Shown here in pieces: positions 1 through 7,108 of a DNA stretch of 14,323 nucleotides. Both the position numbers and the translations under genes were made by a program. The DNA comes from Bacteroidota bacterium (GTDB taxonomy: Bacteria; Bacteroidota; Bacteroidia; JAADEI01). Position 1 is the first letter of the stretch, and every line of letters starts with the position of its first letter. The stretch is from assembly GCA_015490475.1 (NCBI GenBank), contig WFXT01000200.1, forward strand, positions 1-14,323. The letters run 5' to 3'. The notes under the pieces were generated by a model. That model was not told where the DNA came from and searched no databases. It saw nothing but the letters and a program-made list of their open reading frames with translations.

Positions 1-1
1 A

Positions 2-520
2 CCTTATAAAGGACTTGATTTGTTGATCAGAGCAGCCGCCACAGACCCTTTAAAGAATATGAGCGTACTTTTTGTGGTTGCTGGAGAGTTTTACTTCAAA
101 AGTGAATGGAAATATCGTAGTATGATTACGCAGTTAGGACTTGACAATAAATTTTTGATTTATAATTATTTTATTCCAGATGATAAGGTTCATTTGTTTT
201 TCTCTGCTGCGGACCTTGTTGTGCAACCTTATAAGAGTGCAACTCAAAGTGGAGTAACACAATTAGCTTATTACTATGAGAAGCCGATGGTGGTGACCAA
301 TGTTGGTGGTTTGCCGGAGCAGGTGCCCCATGGAGTTTCTGGACTCGTGGTAGAGCCAGAACCATCCCAAATAGCGAAGGCTATTTATGAGTTTTTTACT
401 AATTCAGAGCTGGCAAATAGATTAAGAGAAGGGGTTAAGCAAGAAAAGAAAAGATTTTCGTGGACAGCGCTTGTTAATGCTCTTGAAGAATTGTATGATG
501 AAATAAAAAGAACCAAGTAA
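2..520 (+). CDS. Glycosyltransferase family 4, C-terminal part (5' end outside window)
   Basis: This is the C-terminal half (172 residues) of a GT-B fold, family 4 glycosyltransferase. Such enzymes move a sugar from a nucleotide-sugar donor to a polysaccharide, lipid or other acceptor on the cytoplasmic side of the membrane. The frame is open at the window start and begins PYKGLDLLIRA, the usual opening of the donor-binding Rossmann domain. It then has a LFFSAADLVVQPY segment and a nucleotide-sugar-binding stretch, SATQSGVTQLAYYYEKPMVV followed by TNVGGLPEQV. The usual E-x7-E motif is replaced by the SATQSGV type, known in a GT4 subset. A helical tail rich in Lys and Glu ends the protein. The TTG at 20 is internal, not a start. 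The stop lies 3 bases from the stop of convergent dprA, so no terminator fits between them. Donor and acceptor cannot be read from this fragment. Confidence 0.9.
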   Translation, partial: PYKGLDLLIRAAATDPLKNMSVLFVVAGEFYFKSEWKYRSMITQLGLDNKFLIYNYFIPDDKVHLFFSAADLVVQPYKSATQSGVTQLAYYYEKPMVVTNVGGLPEQVPHGVSGLVVEPEPSQIAKAIYEFFTNSELANRLREGVKQEKKRFSWTALVNALEELYDEIKRTK

Positions 521-523
521 ACT

Positions 524-1642
524 TCAGAGCGCGAATCTCTGTCCCGGCATTGCTTTGACCAGCCCTTTCATTTCCATCAACAGGAGGGTGTTCATTACCT
601 GTGGTATTGGTCGTCCAAGAGCAGAACTAATTTCTTCTACGGAGAGAGGATTGGAAGATGCCCTTAAGAGGTCGTATATTTCCTGCTCTTCAGGCAACAG
701 CAAAAGAGACTTTTGAGAGATTTTCTTGCGCTGTGCCCAGCCCATTGCCTCAATAATTGTATTGGCATCAATAACCACACTTGCAATATTATCTCTGATT
801 AATTTTAAGCAGCCCTTTGATGTTTCATCGGTTATCCTTCCAGGCACGGCAAAAACTTCTCTGCCATAGTCAAAAGCAAAACGGGCTGTTATCAGAGCAC
901 CGCCGTCCTCTCGGGATTCAACAACAAGAGTGGCTTCTGAAATGCCTGCTATAATGCGATTTCTTCGGGGAAAGTGTTCCTTCTCAGGACCTTCGCCAGG
1001 GAAGAATTCACTTACAAGTGCACCGTTTGAACGCACTATTTTATCCGCAAGGCGTTTGTGGGCAGAAGGATAAATCATATGTAATCCATGTGCCAGAACT
1101 GCCACAGTAGGCAGGTTTCTATTTAATGCTTCTTCATGGGCGATGCTATCAATGCCATACGCTAATCCACTGATAATAACTGGTTCTACAGAAGCAAGTT
1201 CTTCAATTATGTTTTTGGTCACAGAAATTCCGTATGTGGAAGGTCTTCGGGTGCCTACTATTGAGATGGAAGGTTGAGAGAACCAGTCCATTGATCCTTT
1301 GTATGTGAGTACATAGGGAGCATCGTCGCAATGTTTTAAAAGCGGAGGATAGTCTTCTCTGTCAAAGAAAGTTATGTTAATATCAAACTTTTGACATTGT
1401 TCTATGACACGGAGGGCTTTCTCAAGGGCAGTTTGTCGGCTTTGCTCGAATCCAACAATAGTATGTTGTCCAATTCCTTCAATGTTTAAAAGTTTGTTTA
1501 TGGCATCTGGGGGGCCGTCAAATAAGTTTTTTAAGCGAATACCAGAAGAAATTATCTTTCTTGCCAGTTGGTTTCCTATGCCATCAACATATCTTAGAGC
1601 AAGCCGATACAGAAGTTCTTGATTTTGATTTTCGTTCAACAT
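524..1642 (-). CDS. dprA: DNA processing protein DprA (Smf)
   Basis: DprA binds single-stranded DNA taken up during natural transformation and loads RecA on it in the cytoplasm. It also occurs in non-competent bacteria. The 372-residue length is normal. In order it has a helix-hairpin-helix-like N-terminal domain (about 15-65, with the GIG repeats), the Rossmann-like DprA core (about 90-295) and a C-terminal winged helix (about 318-372). Core motifs are SIVGTRRPSTYG (127-138), SGLAYGIDSIAH (158-169), VLAHGLHMIYP (182-192) and FPRRNRIIAG (224-233), then EDGGALITA and VFAVPGR. The VLAHGL variant is typical of Bacteroidota DprA. The ATG at 1642 is favoured because it gives a full-length N-terminus. 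Only 21 bases separate it from the ruvB start, so any promoter must lie inside ruvB. No competence genes are next to it. Confidence 0.95.
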   Translation of the reverse strand: MLNENQNQELLYRLALRYVDGIGNQLARKIISSGIRLKNLFDGPPDAINKLLNIEGIGQHTIVGFEQSRQTALEKALRVIEQCQKFDINITFFDREDYPPLLKHCDDAPYVLTYKGSMDWFSQPSISIVGTRRPSTYGISVTKNIIEELASVEPVIISGLAYGIDSIAHEEALNRNLPTVAVLAHGLHMIYPSAHKRLADKIVRSNGALVSEFFPGEGPEKEHFPRRNRIIAGISEATLVVESREDGGALITARFAFDYGREVFAVPGRITDETSKGCLKLIRDNIASVVIDANTIIEAMGWAQRKKISQKSLLLLPEEQEIYDLLRASSNPLSVEEISSALGRPIPQVMNTLLLMEMKGLVKAMPGQRFAL

Positions 1643-1663
1643 ATCATCACTAATTTAGTAAAG

Positions 1664-2644
1664 ATGGCGAAAGACAGGATGTTTGTACCTAATGGCGATT
1701 TCTTTAGACCTTCTTCTTTGGATGAGTTTATAGGTTTTAAAGATGTTGTGGATAACTTGAAGGTGTTTATTAATTCCGCTAAAAAGCGAAGGTCTCACCT
1801 TGACCATGTGTTTTTAGTTGGTCCACCGGGGACTGGAAAGACTTCCCTGGCTCGCTTGATAGCTCGCGAAATGGATGCGAATTTCATTGCAATTAATGCT
1901 CCTGCAATAAGTAAACCCGCAGATTTATTGTCAACATTGACAAATCTGAAGCATGGAGATATTTTGTTTATAGACGAATTTCACAGGTTGCCAAGGTCCG
2001 TAGAAGAAGTCCTTATGGTCGCTATGGAAGATTTTGTGGTTGACTACGTTGTTGAGAGTGGTCCGTATGGGCAGAGCATCCGTATTCCTCTTGTTCCATT
2101 TACGGTGGTGGCGGCAACAACCAGACCAGCCCTTGTTAGCAATCCACTAAGGTCGCGGTTTGGCATAACTCTGAAGCTCTCATTATATGATGAGAACACA
2201 CTTAAACAAATTGTTATGCAGGCTGCTAATAAACTTGGAGTATTCATTACCGATGAAGCAGGAAAGATAATTGCTGCCTGTAGCAGAGGAACACCACGTA
2301 TTGCCTTAAACTTATTAAAGCGAATTGTTGATTTCGCTGTCGTTGGAAATACGAAAATCATTGATCAGGAGCTTGTTAATAAATCGCTTGTCAAGTTAGG
2401 TATCCATAAGACAGGCTTACATGAGGTTGATATAAAGTTTTTGAATGCCTTATGGGAGCACTTTGGTGGTGGTCCGGCAGGAATCAATGCCATTGCTTCT
2501 CTACTTGGAGAAGAGCCTTCCACACTGGAAGATATTATTGAACCATTCCTTCTTCAGAAAGGGTTGGTCGTTAGAACACCACGGGGCAGAGTGTTGACAG
2601 ATAAAGGTAAAGAGATTCTTCTGGAGGTGCAGGGGAATATGTAA
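1664..2644 (+). CDS. ruvB: Holliday junction helicase subunit RuvB (divergent)
   Basis: RuvB is the hexameric AAA+ motor that, with RuvA, drives branch migration of Holliday junctions. The protein has 326 residues from the ATG at 1664. This start is chosen because the N-terminus matches the family; the frame stays open to a TTG at 1619, but that part overlaps dprA and resembles nothing. Visible are Walker A GPPGTGKT (53-60), Walker B LFIDEFHRL (101-109), sensor 1 ATTR (151-154), the arginine-finger region NPLRSRFGI (160-168), sensor 2 SRGTPRIA (207-214) and a C-terminal winged helix ending RTPRGRV (304-310). FGGGPAG and LGEEP in that domain are typical of RuvB. Differences from the usual sequence are GPPGT for GPPGL, DEFHR for DEIHR, ATTRPA for ATTRAG and GLHEVD for GLDEMD. 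It is clearly RuvB by architecture, but diverged. ruvA and ruvC are not in the window. Confidence 0.9.
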   Translation: MAKDRMFVPNGDFFRPSSLDEFIGFKDVVDNLKVFINSAKKRRSHLDHVFLVGPPGTGKTSLARLIAREMDANFIAINAPAISKPADLLSTLTNLKHGDILFIDEFHRLPRSVEEVLMVAMEDFVVDYVVESGPYGQSIRIPLVPFTVVAATTRPALVSNPLRSRFGITLKLSLYDENTLKQIVMQAANKLGVFITDEAGKIIAACSRGTPRIALNLLKRIVDFAVVGNTKIIDQELVNKSLVKLGIHKTGLHEVDIKFLNALWEHFGGGPAGINAIASLLGEEPSTLEDIIEPFLLQKGLVVRTPRGRVLTDKGKEILLEVQGNM

Positions 2645-2671
2645 TTATTGCACATTCAAACCTGCAATAGT
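2644..2671 (+). promoter_or_regulatory. Inverted repeat upstream of groESL, possible operator
   Basis: Arms ATTATTGCA (2644-2652) and TGCAATAGT (2663-2671) are reverse complements at 8 of 9 positions and are separated by 10 bases. The layout resembles the CIRCE element (9-base arms, 9-base spacer) that HrcA uses to repress groESL, but the sequence is not CIRCE. It starts at the last base of the ruvB stop codon. With no T-run after it, it is a poor intrinsic terminator. A third TTGCA occurs at 2682-2686. The regulatory role is inferred only from position and symmetry. Confidence 0.35.
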
Positions 2672-2706
2672 GTCATATACTTTGCAACTATGTCGCTATT
2701 TTTTCC

Positions 2707-2737
2707 TTGGCACATTAGTTGACCATATCTATTTCTG
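2707..2737 (+). promoter_or_regulatory. Possible Bacteroidota-type promoter for groESL
   Basis: TTGG at 2707-2710, a gap of about 20 bases, then TATTTCTG at 2730-2737. This resembles the Bacteroidota promoter pattern TTG, about 19-21 bases, TAnnTTTG, with 7 of 8 matches in the -7 box. It would give a very short leader of about 10 bases. A sigma-70-like TATACT at 2676-2681 is an alternative -10, but it has no -35 at a good distance. Confidence 0.3.
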
Positions 2738-2751
2738 AAAATAAATGAGCG

Positions 2752-3045
2752 ATGACGGAAGTACAAACAAAGGTGGGTTTGAAGCCACTACATGACAGGG
2801 TGGTAGTCAAGCCCATTGAGGAGGAAGTAACCAAATCGGGCATTATTATTCCGGATACTGCTAAGGAGCGTCCTCAACAGGGGGTAGTAGTTGCGGTTGG
2901 TCCCGGAAAGAAAGATGAGCCGACAACTGTTAAGGTGGGACAAAAGGTCCTTTTTGGTAAATACGCAGGAACGGAAATAGAAATTGACGGAGAGGAATAT
3001 CTCATAATGCGTGAATCAGACATCTACGCAATCATTGAAGAATAA
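2752..3045 (+). CDS. groES: Co-chaperonin GroES (Hsp10)
   Basis: GroES is the seven-subunit lid that caps the GroEL chamber during ATP-driven protein folding in the cytoplasm. The 97 residues match the family length. The N-terminal LKPLHDRVVVKP, the mobile-loop region EEEVTKSGIIIPDTAKERPQ, VVAVGPG and the C-terminal LFGKYAGTEIEIDGEEYLIM with DIYAII are all classic. It starts at the ATG at 2752, following an A-rich leader with no Shine-Dalgarno sequence. groEL follows after 81 bases, and the pair is surely co-transcribed. Its leader closely matches that of groEL (see findings). Confidence 0.98.
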   Translation: MTEVQTKVGLKPLHDRVVVKPIEEEVTKSGIIIPDTAKERPQQGVVVAVGPGKKDEPTTVKVGQKVLFGKYAGTEIEIDGEEYLIMRESDIYAIIEE

Positions 3046-3084
3046 CTTAGTTTCTAAAGTTTCAACCTCTAAACAAAAATTCTA

Positions 3085-3111
3085 AAGGGTCAGACTTAAA
3101 TTCAAACCCTT
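3085..3111 (+). repeat. Small hairpin in groES-groEL spacer
   Basis: AAGGGT (3085-3090) and ACCCTT (3106-3111) can pair as a 6-base stem with a 15-base loop, just upstream of the groEL start. It could affect the relative output or mRNA stability of groEL, but the stem is short and the loop long, so chance is possible. Confidence 0.2.
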
Positions 3112-3126
3112 AAAATAAAGTGAGCC

Positions 3127-4752
3127 ATGGCAGGAAAAATCATATTGTTTGAAAGTGAAGCACGTGAAAAACTGTTAAAGGGAATTGACATCCTTGCAAA
3201 TGCAGTTAAGGTAACCCTTGGTCCGCAAGGAAGAAATGTTATCATTGAAAAGAAATTCGGTGCACCACATGTTACTAAGGACGGCGTTACAGTAGCCAAA
3301 GAAATAGAACTCTCTGACCCAATTGAAAACACAGGTGCTCAACTGGTAAGGGAGGCAGCAAGTAAGACAGCAGATGTAGCAGGTGATGGAACAACAACTG
3401 CTTGTGTTCTGGCACAGGCATTAATTCATGCGGGTCTTAAGTATGTGGCAGCAGGAGCCAATCCAATTGAATTAAAGCGGGGAATTGATAAGGCTGTCAA
3501 GTTCGTCGTTGATGAACTTAAAGGAATGTCTATTCAGGTTGGAGATGACTATACTAAAATTGAACAAGTTGCTACCATTTCTGCTAACAATGACCCTGAG
3601 ATAGGTAAGATTATCGCTGAAGCAATGCGCAAAGTAAAGAAAGAAGGTGTTATTACTGTTGAGGAAGCAAAGGGTACGGAAACATATGTTGATGTTGTGG
3701 AAGGTATGCAGTTTGACAGGGGTTACCTGTCGCCATATTTCATCACTGATCCAGATAGAATGGAATGCGTCCTTGAAGACCCATATATCTTGATTACTGA
3801 CAAGAAGGTTTCCAATATGAAAGAATTGCTACCTATTCTTGAAAAAGTTCTTCAAACCAATAAGCCGTTGCTTATCATTGCAGAGGATGTGGAAGGAGAA
3901 GCCCTTGCCACATTGGTTGTTAACAAGTTGCGTGGTGTCTTGAAGGTATGTGCTGTGAAGGCACCTGGTTTTGGTGAGCGTCGTAAGGCAATGTTGCAAG
4001 ATATAGCAATTTTGACGGGTGGCACTGTGGTTTCTGAGGAACAGGGTTATAAACTGGAGAATGCAGACCTTAACATGCTTGGTCGTGCAGAAAAGGTTGT
4101 CGTTGATAAGGAAAACACTACTATCATAGGTGGTAAAGGAGACCCTGAAGACATCAAGGCACGTATCAAGCAAATTGAAGCAGAGATTGAAAAAGCAACA
4201 AGTGAGTATGACAAAGAGAAACTTCAAGAGAGGAAGGCTAAGCTGGTAGGTGGTGTTGCAGTTATCTATGTGGGTGCACCTACCGAAGTGGAACTTAAAG
4301 AAAAGAAAGATAGGATTGAGGATGCATTGAGTGCTACGCGAGCTGCCGTTGAAGAAGGCATTGTGCCTGGCGGTGGCGTGGCTTACATACGTGCTCTTCA
4401 AAAATTAGAATCCACTGAATTGGAAGTTGAGCACGAAGACCAGAAGTTTGGAATTGAGACTGTGAAGAAGGCATTGCCAGAACCTCTAAAGCAAATAGCA
4501 GCCAACGCAGGTTTTGAAGGTTCGGTTATTGTGGAGAAAGTTAAAGAAAAGGATGGAGATTGGGGCTTCAACGCTAAGATTGGGGAATTCCAGAACTTGC
4601 TTGAAGCAGGAGTCATTGACCCAACCAAGGTAGTAAGAACGGCTCTTGAAAATGCTGCTTCCGTAGCAGGGATGTATCTAGTCACAGAATGCACTGTGGC
4701 AGAAGAGCCTGAAAAGGAGAAGAACACAACACCACCAATGCCTGAGTATTAA
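3127..4752 (+). CDS. groEL: Chaperonin GroEL (Hsp60), no GGM tail
   Basis: GroEL is the double-ring ATP-driven chaperonin that folds cytosolic proteins together with GroES. The 541 residues span the full equatorial, intermediate and apical domains. Visible are VTLGPQGRNVIIEKKFGAP, KDGVTVAKEIEL and VAGDGTTTA (ATP and magnesium binding, near 50 and 86), the apical FDRGYLSPYF and APGFGERRKAML, and the second equatorial part EDALSATRAAVEEGIVPGGG, which contains the ATPase aspartate. The C-terminus is odd. Most bacterial GroELs end in Gly-Gly-Met repeats, whereas this one ends EPEKEKNTTPPMPEY, which is acidic and then proline-rich. The end is genuine, since the stop is followed directly by a strong terminator and there is no nearby frame with GGM codons. 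The start ATG follows an A-rich leader without Shine-Dalgarno. Confidence 0.98.
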   Translation: MAGKIILFESEAREKLLKGIDILANAVKVTLGPQGRNVIIEKKFGAPHVTKDGVTVAKEIELSDPIENTGAQLVREAASKTADVAGDGTTTACVLAQALIHAGLKYVAAGANPIELKRGIDKAVKFVVDELKGMSIQVGDDYTKIEQVATISANNDPEIGKIIAEAMRKVKKEGVITVEEAKGTETYVDVVEGMQFDRGYLSPYFITDPDRMECVLEDPYILITDKKVSNMKELLPILEKVLQTNKPLLIIAEDVEGEALATLVVNKLRGVLKVCAVKAPGFGERRKAMLQDIAILTGGTVVSEEQGYKLENADLNMLGRAEKVVVDKENTTIIGGKGDPEDIKARIKQIEAEIEKATSEYDKEKLQERKAKLVGGVAVIYVGAPTEVELKEKKDRIEDALSATRAAVEEGIVPGGGVAYIRALQKLESTELEVEHEDQKFGIETVKKALPEPLKQIAANAGFEGSVIVEKVKEKDGDWGFNAKIGEFQNLLEAGVIDPTKVVRTALENAASVAGMYLVTECTVAEEPEKEKNTTPPMPEY

Positions 4753-4784
4753 TCTTCTTAAACAAAAAGGATGTGCTTTTGTGG

Positions 4785-4813
4785 GGGCGTCCCATTGCGG
4801 GACGCCCTTTTTT
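4785..4813 (+). terminator. Rho-independent terminator after groEL
   Basis: A perfect 9-base stem, GGGCGTCCC (4785-4793) and GGGACGCCC (4799-4807), with a 5-base loop ATTGC, is followed by six T and, after one A, five more T. It lies 32 bases after the groEL stop and should end the groESL transcript. Confidence 0.93.
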
Positions 4814-4867
4814 ATTTTTAGATTTGTATATTGGAAAGCAAAACAAACCAAGGGGCTTTAGAAAATT

Positions 4868-5036
4868 ACACATAGATAAGTAGCACAGGGTGAGACAATA
4901 TTATATTCACAAACACTATGTGGAACTCTGCATTACTCTGTGGTTTATAATTGAAAAACGAACCACAGGGAATTAGAAAATAAATGCTGTAAAAGGAATC
5001 TGTGTTACTTTGTGGTTGATTGTGCACAAACAATTG
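4868..5036. repeat. Cluster of degenerate 'CTCTGTGTTACTCTGTGGTT' repeats
   Basis: Most of the 293-base gap between groEL and the receptor gene is repeat material. Copy A (4922-4945, GGAACTCTGCATTACTCTGTG then GTT) and copy B (4995-5017) are direct repeats. They share GGAA, TCTG, TTACT and TGTGGTT. An inverted, weaker copy lies at about 4868-4890, where the complement reads CCCTGTGCTACTTATCTATGTG. Arms CACATAG (4869-4875) and CTATGTG (4916-4922) also pair. I recall phrases of this kind as a widespread intergenic repeat in bacterial genomes, of unknown function. The gap holds no ORF of note and no confident promoter. Confidence 0.6.
4936..4970 (+). repeat. Hairpin within the repeat cluster
   Basis: CTCTGTGGTT (4936-4945) and AACCACAGGG (4961-4970) pair over 10 bases with one G-U, around a 15-base A+T-rich loop. 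The loop starts TATAATTG, which overlaps a perfect TATAAT but has no -35 partner. No T-run follows, so it is not a terminator. It may be a transcript hairpin upstream of the receptor operon or simply part of the repeat. Confidence 0.55.
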
Positions 5037-5045
5037 TGAACTGTT

Positions 5046-7103
5046 ATGGGGTTGCTAAGCATGGTTTTGTTAGCAGGCGGTGTTAATTATTTGACGGTGG
5101 ATTCGCCTGTATTGCTTGATACAATAAGCATAAAGATTACTCGTGAAGAGCCACTTCCGTATGTAAATCATGTTTTTGTGGAGCCTGGAGAACCTGCAAA
5201 TATTGCAAGATTATTGCATGGAAAAGGAGGGGTTTATACTCAACAGTCACAGGGGGGAGGTGGTAGTCCTATAATTCGTGGTTTTGAAGCCAACCGCATA
5301 CTGCTGCAAGCCGAAGGAGTTCCCTTGAATATGAGCATATTCAGAAGTGGGCATCTGCAAAACTCTATTCTCTGGAGCCAGTGTGTAGTGGAAGAAATAG
5401 AAGTGTCTGAGGGAGGTAATGTGTATAATGAAGCCCTTGGTGGAACAGTTAATTTCAAACTAAAGAAGCCTGCCGGAAGGCGTTTTGAGTTTGTCAACCG
5501 TTTAAACAGTGCAATGCGCAGCTGGTTCCTTTGTTCAAACGTATCATGGGACTCTACTTTCATTGGCGTATCATTTTCAACATTTGGAGATATAGTAGCA
5601 GGTAAAAGACTACCGGAAGGCGGTGAAAAATGGCTCAGACAATGGTACGTTGCTACAAAGGAACAGGATTATGTTATTACTAATCCCGAGCCACATGTAC
5701 AGAAACCTTCTGGTTATAAGCATGTTGCTGGTTATATAAGGAAACAGCTTAACAAACATGATTTTTGGATTTATTTAACTGCTACAAGCAATATTCCAAG
5801 ATATGACAGATTAACACTGGAAAAATACGGTCAACCCAAGTATAGTGAATGGTATTATGGACCACATGTATGGGTAATTGCTAAAGATAGGTACTCAGTA
5901 AATGCAAAAACAGACATTGAAGGAATGGCTTTTTTTTACAGGGAAAGCAGGCACAGAAGGAAGTTTAATAATCCCTGGAGGTGGAATCAATTTGAGACAG
6001 TAATGGGATTACATATTAACGTAAACAAGCAGGTTTTAAATGGAGGCAGATTACAGTTTAGCAATAGGTATGAGCATGTCTTTTCAAGGGCTAATTTGGA
6101 GAATGTCTTTACTGGCTTTAGGAGAGAGGGAGCAACCAGATATCCACAGGGTAGTACCGACGTTTGGGTTTCTCATTTGAGTTTTTATAGAAAAAGTGAT
6201 TTGTCAGGAACTGTTAAAGCGTATGTTAATGTGGTAGGAGGAAGCATGGTAATAAATTCACAGATGGGCAAGTCAAAAGAGTTTTATCCTTTTTTACCTA
6301 ATAGAATATTCAAAACCTATGTTTCCTGGGGTGGCTTTGTTGGGATTATGTATGAAGAAAGCGATTTTGAAGCAGGTCTTTTATTTAGAAGGGCTTTTAA
6401 GTTTCCCAATGTTGATGACCTTGCCAAGGTGTTTGACTCAAAACCTGGAACAGTCTTTATTCCATCCAGTAATCTAAAAGCAGAAGTTGTTTATTCATGG
6501 GAACTACCTGTAATTGTTAAACCGAAAGGTTTCTACTTAAAGTTTACGCCTGTTTATCAAACATTAAAGAACAGAATTACTGCTCTGGTAAGCAATGATT
6601 CTATAGAATATGAAGGTGAACTAAGTCGGGTGTACTACATTACAAATGTGGAACGAGGTAATGCAATAGGATTTTCTGCTTTTGTTAAAGCCATATTGTT
6701 TGAGCGAGTGGAGATTACGGCTGATGGCAGATATTTACAGGGAAGGATTATCTCTGTGGACGGTGAAAGACTTCCTCTGTCCCATGTTCCACCTGCTACT
6801 GTTCTTACGCAGATAATGTTTCCGTTTGATAAGAACAGAAAAATATTTTTTGAATGGTATTGGCAGGATGCCAAGCCCTCCAGACTTTATAATCCGGGTA
6901 GCGAAGACAATCTGGAGTATGCACTTGATTATGGGTTGCCAGTGGTTAATATCTTAAATGCGGGTTTTATGCTTAATATTTCAAATAATTCTCTGATTTA
7001 CTTGGGTGTTGATAATATCTTTGACCTTCATTGGAGGAGTTTTGCTTCTGGAATAAGTAATCCGGGACGTAGTGTTATTTTTGAACTAAAAATCAAAATT
7101 TAG
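5046..7103 (+). CDS. TonB-dependent outer membrane receptor (heme/iron-type plug)
   Basis: This is a TonB-dependent receptor: a 22-strand outer-membrane barrel with a plug, driven by TonB-ExbB-ExbD to import a scarce nutrient. It has 685 residues. A TonB-box-like DTISIKI lies at 25-31. A plug follows at about 50-140, with GGGGSPIIRGFEANRILLQ, then FRSGHLQN and EALGGTVNF. This plug type belongs to the Bacteroidota group often named hemoglobin/transferrin/lactoferrin or HmuR-like receptors. A barrel rich in aromatic alternation follows, ending NIFDLHW and NPGRSVIFELKIKI. There is no carboxypeptidase-like N-terminal domain, so it is not SusC. The start is fixed by an in-frame TGA 9 bases upstream. 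The N-terminus MGLLSMVLLAGG is hydrophobic but lacks a basic n-region, which is unusual for a signal peptide. It is followed by nth after 5 bases. The true substrate is unknown. Confidence 0.88.
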   Translation: MGLLSMVLLAGGVNYLTVDSPVLLDTISIKITREEPLPYVNHVFVEPGEPANIARLLHGKGGVYTQQSQGGGGSPIIRGFEANRILLQAEGVPLNMSIFRSGHLQNSILWSQCVVEEIEVSEGGNVYNEALGGTVNFKLKKPAGRRFEFVNRLNSAMRSWFLCSNVSWDSTFIGVSFSTFGDIVAGKRLPEGGEKWLRQWYVATKEQDYVITNPEPHVQKPSGYKHVAGYIRKQLNKHDFWIYLTATSNIPRYDRLTLEKYGQPKYSEWYYGPHVWVIAKDRYSVNAKTDIEGMAFFYRESRHRRKFNNPWRWNQFETVMGLHINVNKQVLNGGRLQFSNRYEHVFSRANLENVFTGFRREGATRYPQGSTDVWVSHLSFYRKSDLSGTVKAYVNVVGGSMVINSQMGKSKEFYPFLPNRIFKTYVSWGGFVGIMYEESDFEAGLLFRRAFKFPNVDDLAKVFDSKPGTVFIPSSNLKAEVVYSWELPVIVKPKGFYLKFTPVYQTLKNRITALVSNDSIEYEGELSRVYYITNVERGNAIGFSAFVKAILFERVEITADGRYLQGRIISVDGERLPLSHVPPATVLTQIMFPFDKNRKIFFEWYWQDAKPSRLYNPGSEDNLEYALDYGLPVVNILNAGFMLNISNNSLIYLGVDNIFDLHWRSFASGISNPGRSVIFELKIKI

Positions 7104-7108
7104 ATGAT

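Noticed and set aside
1619..1663. Longer ruvB start at TTG 1619
   Set aside because: It overlaps dprA, the extra 15 residues do not resemble RuvB, and the ATG at 1664 gives the expected N-terminus.
3829..4401. 190-codon minus-strand ORF inside groEL
   Set aside because: It is antisense to a highly conserved coding region, its composition is unlike a real protein (many Cys, Phe, Thr) and it has no recognisable domain.
4860..5045. CRISPR array or riboswitch between groEL and the receptor gene
   Set aside because: The repeats are degenerate, unevenly spaced and partly inverted, with no unique spacers of constant length. No known cobalamin or other riboswitch core was seen.
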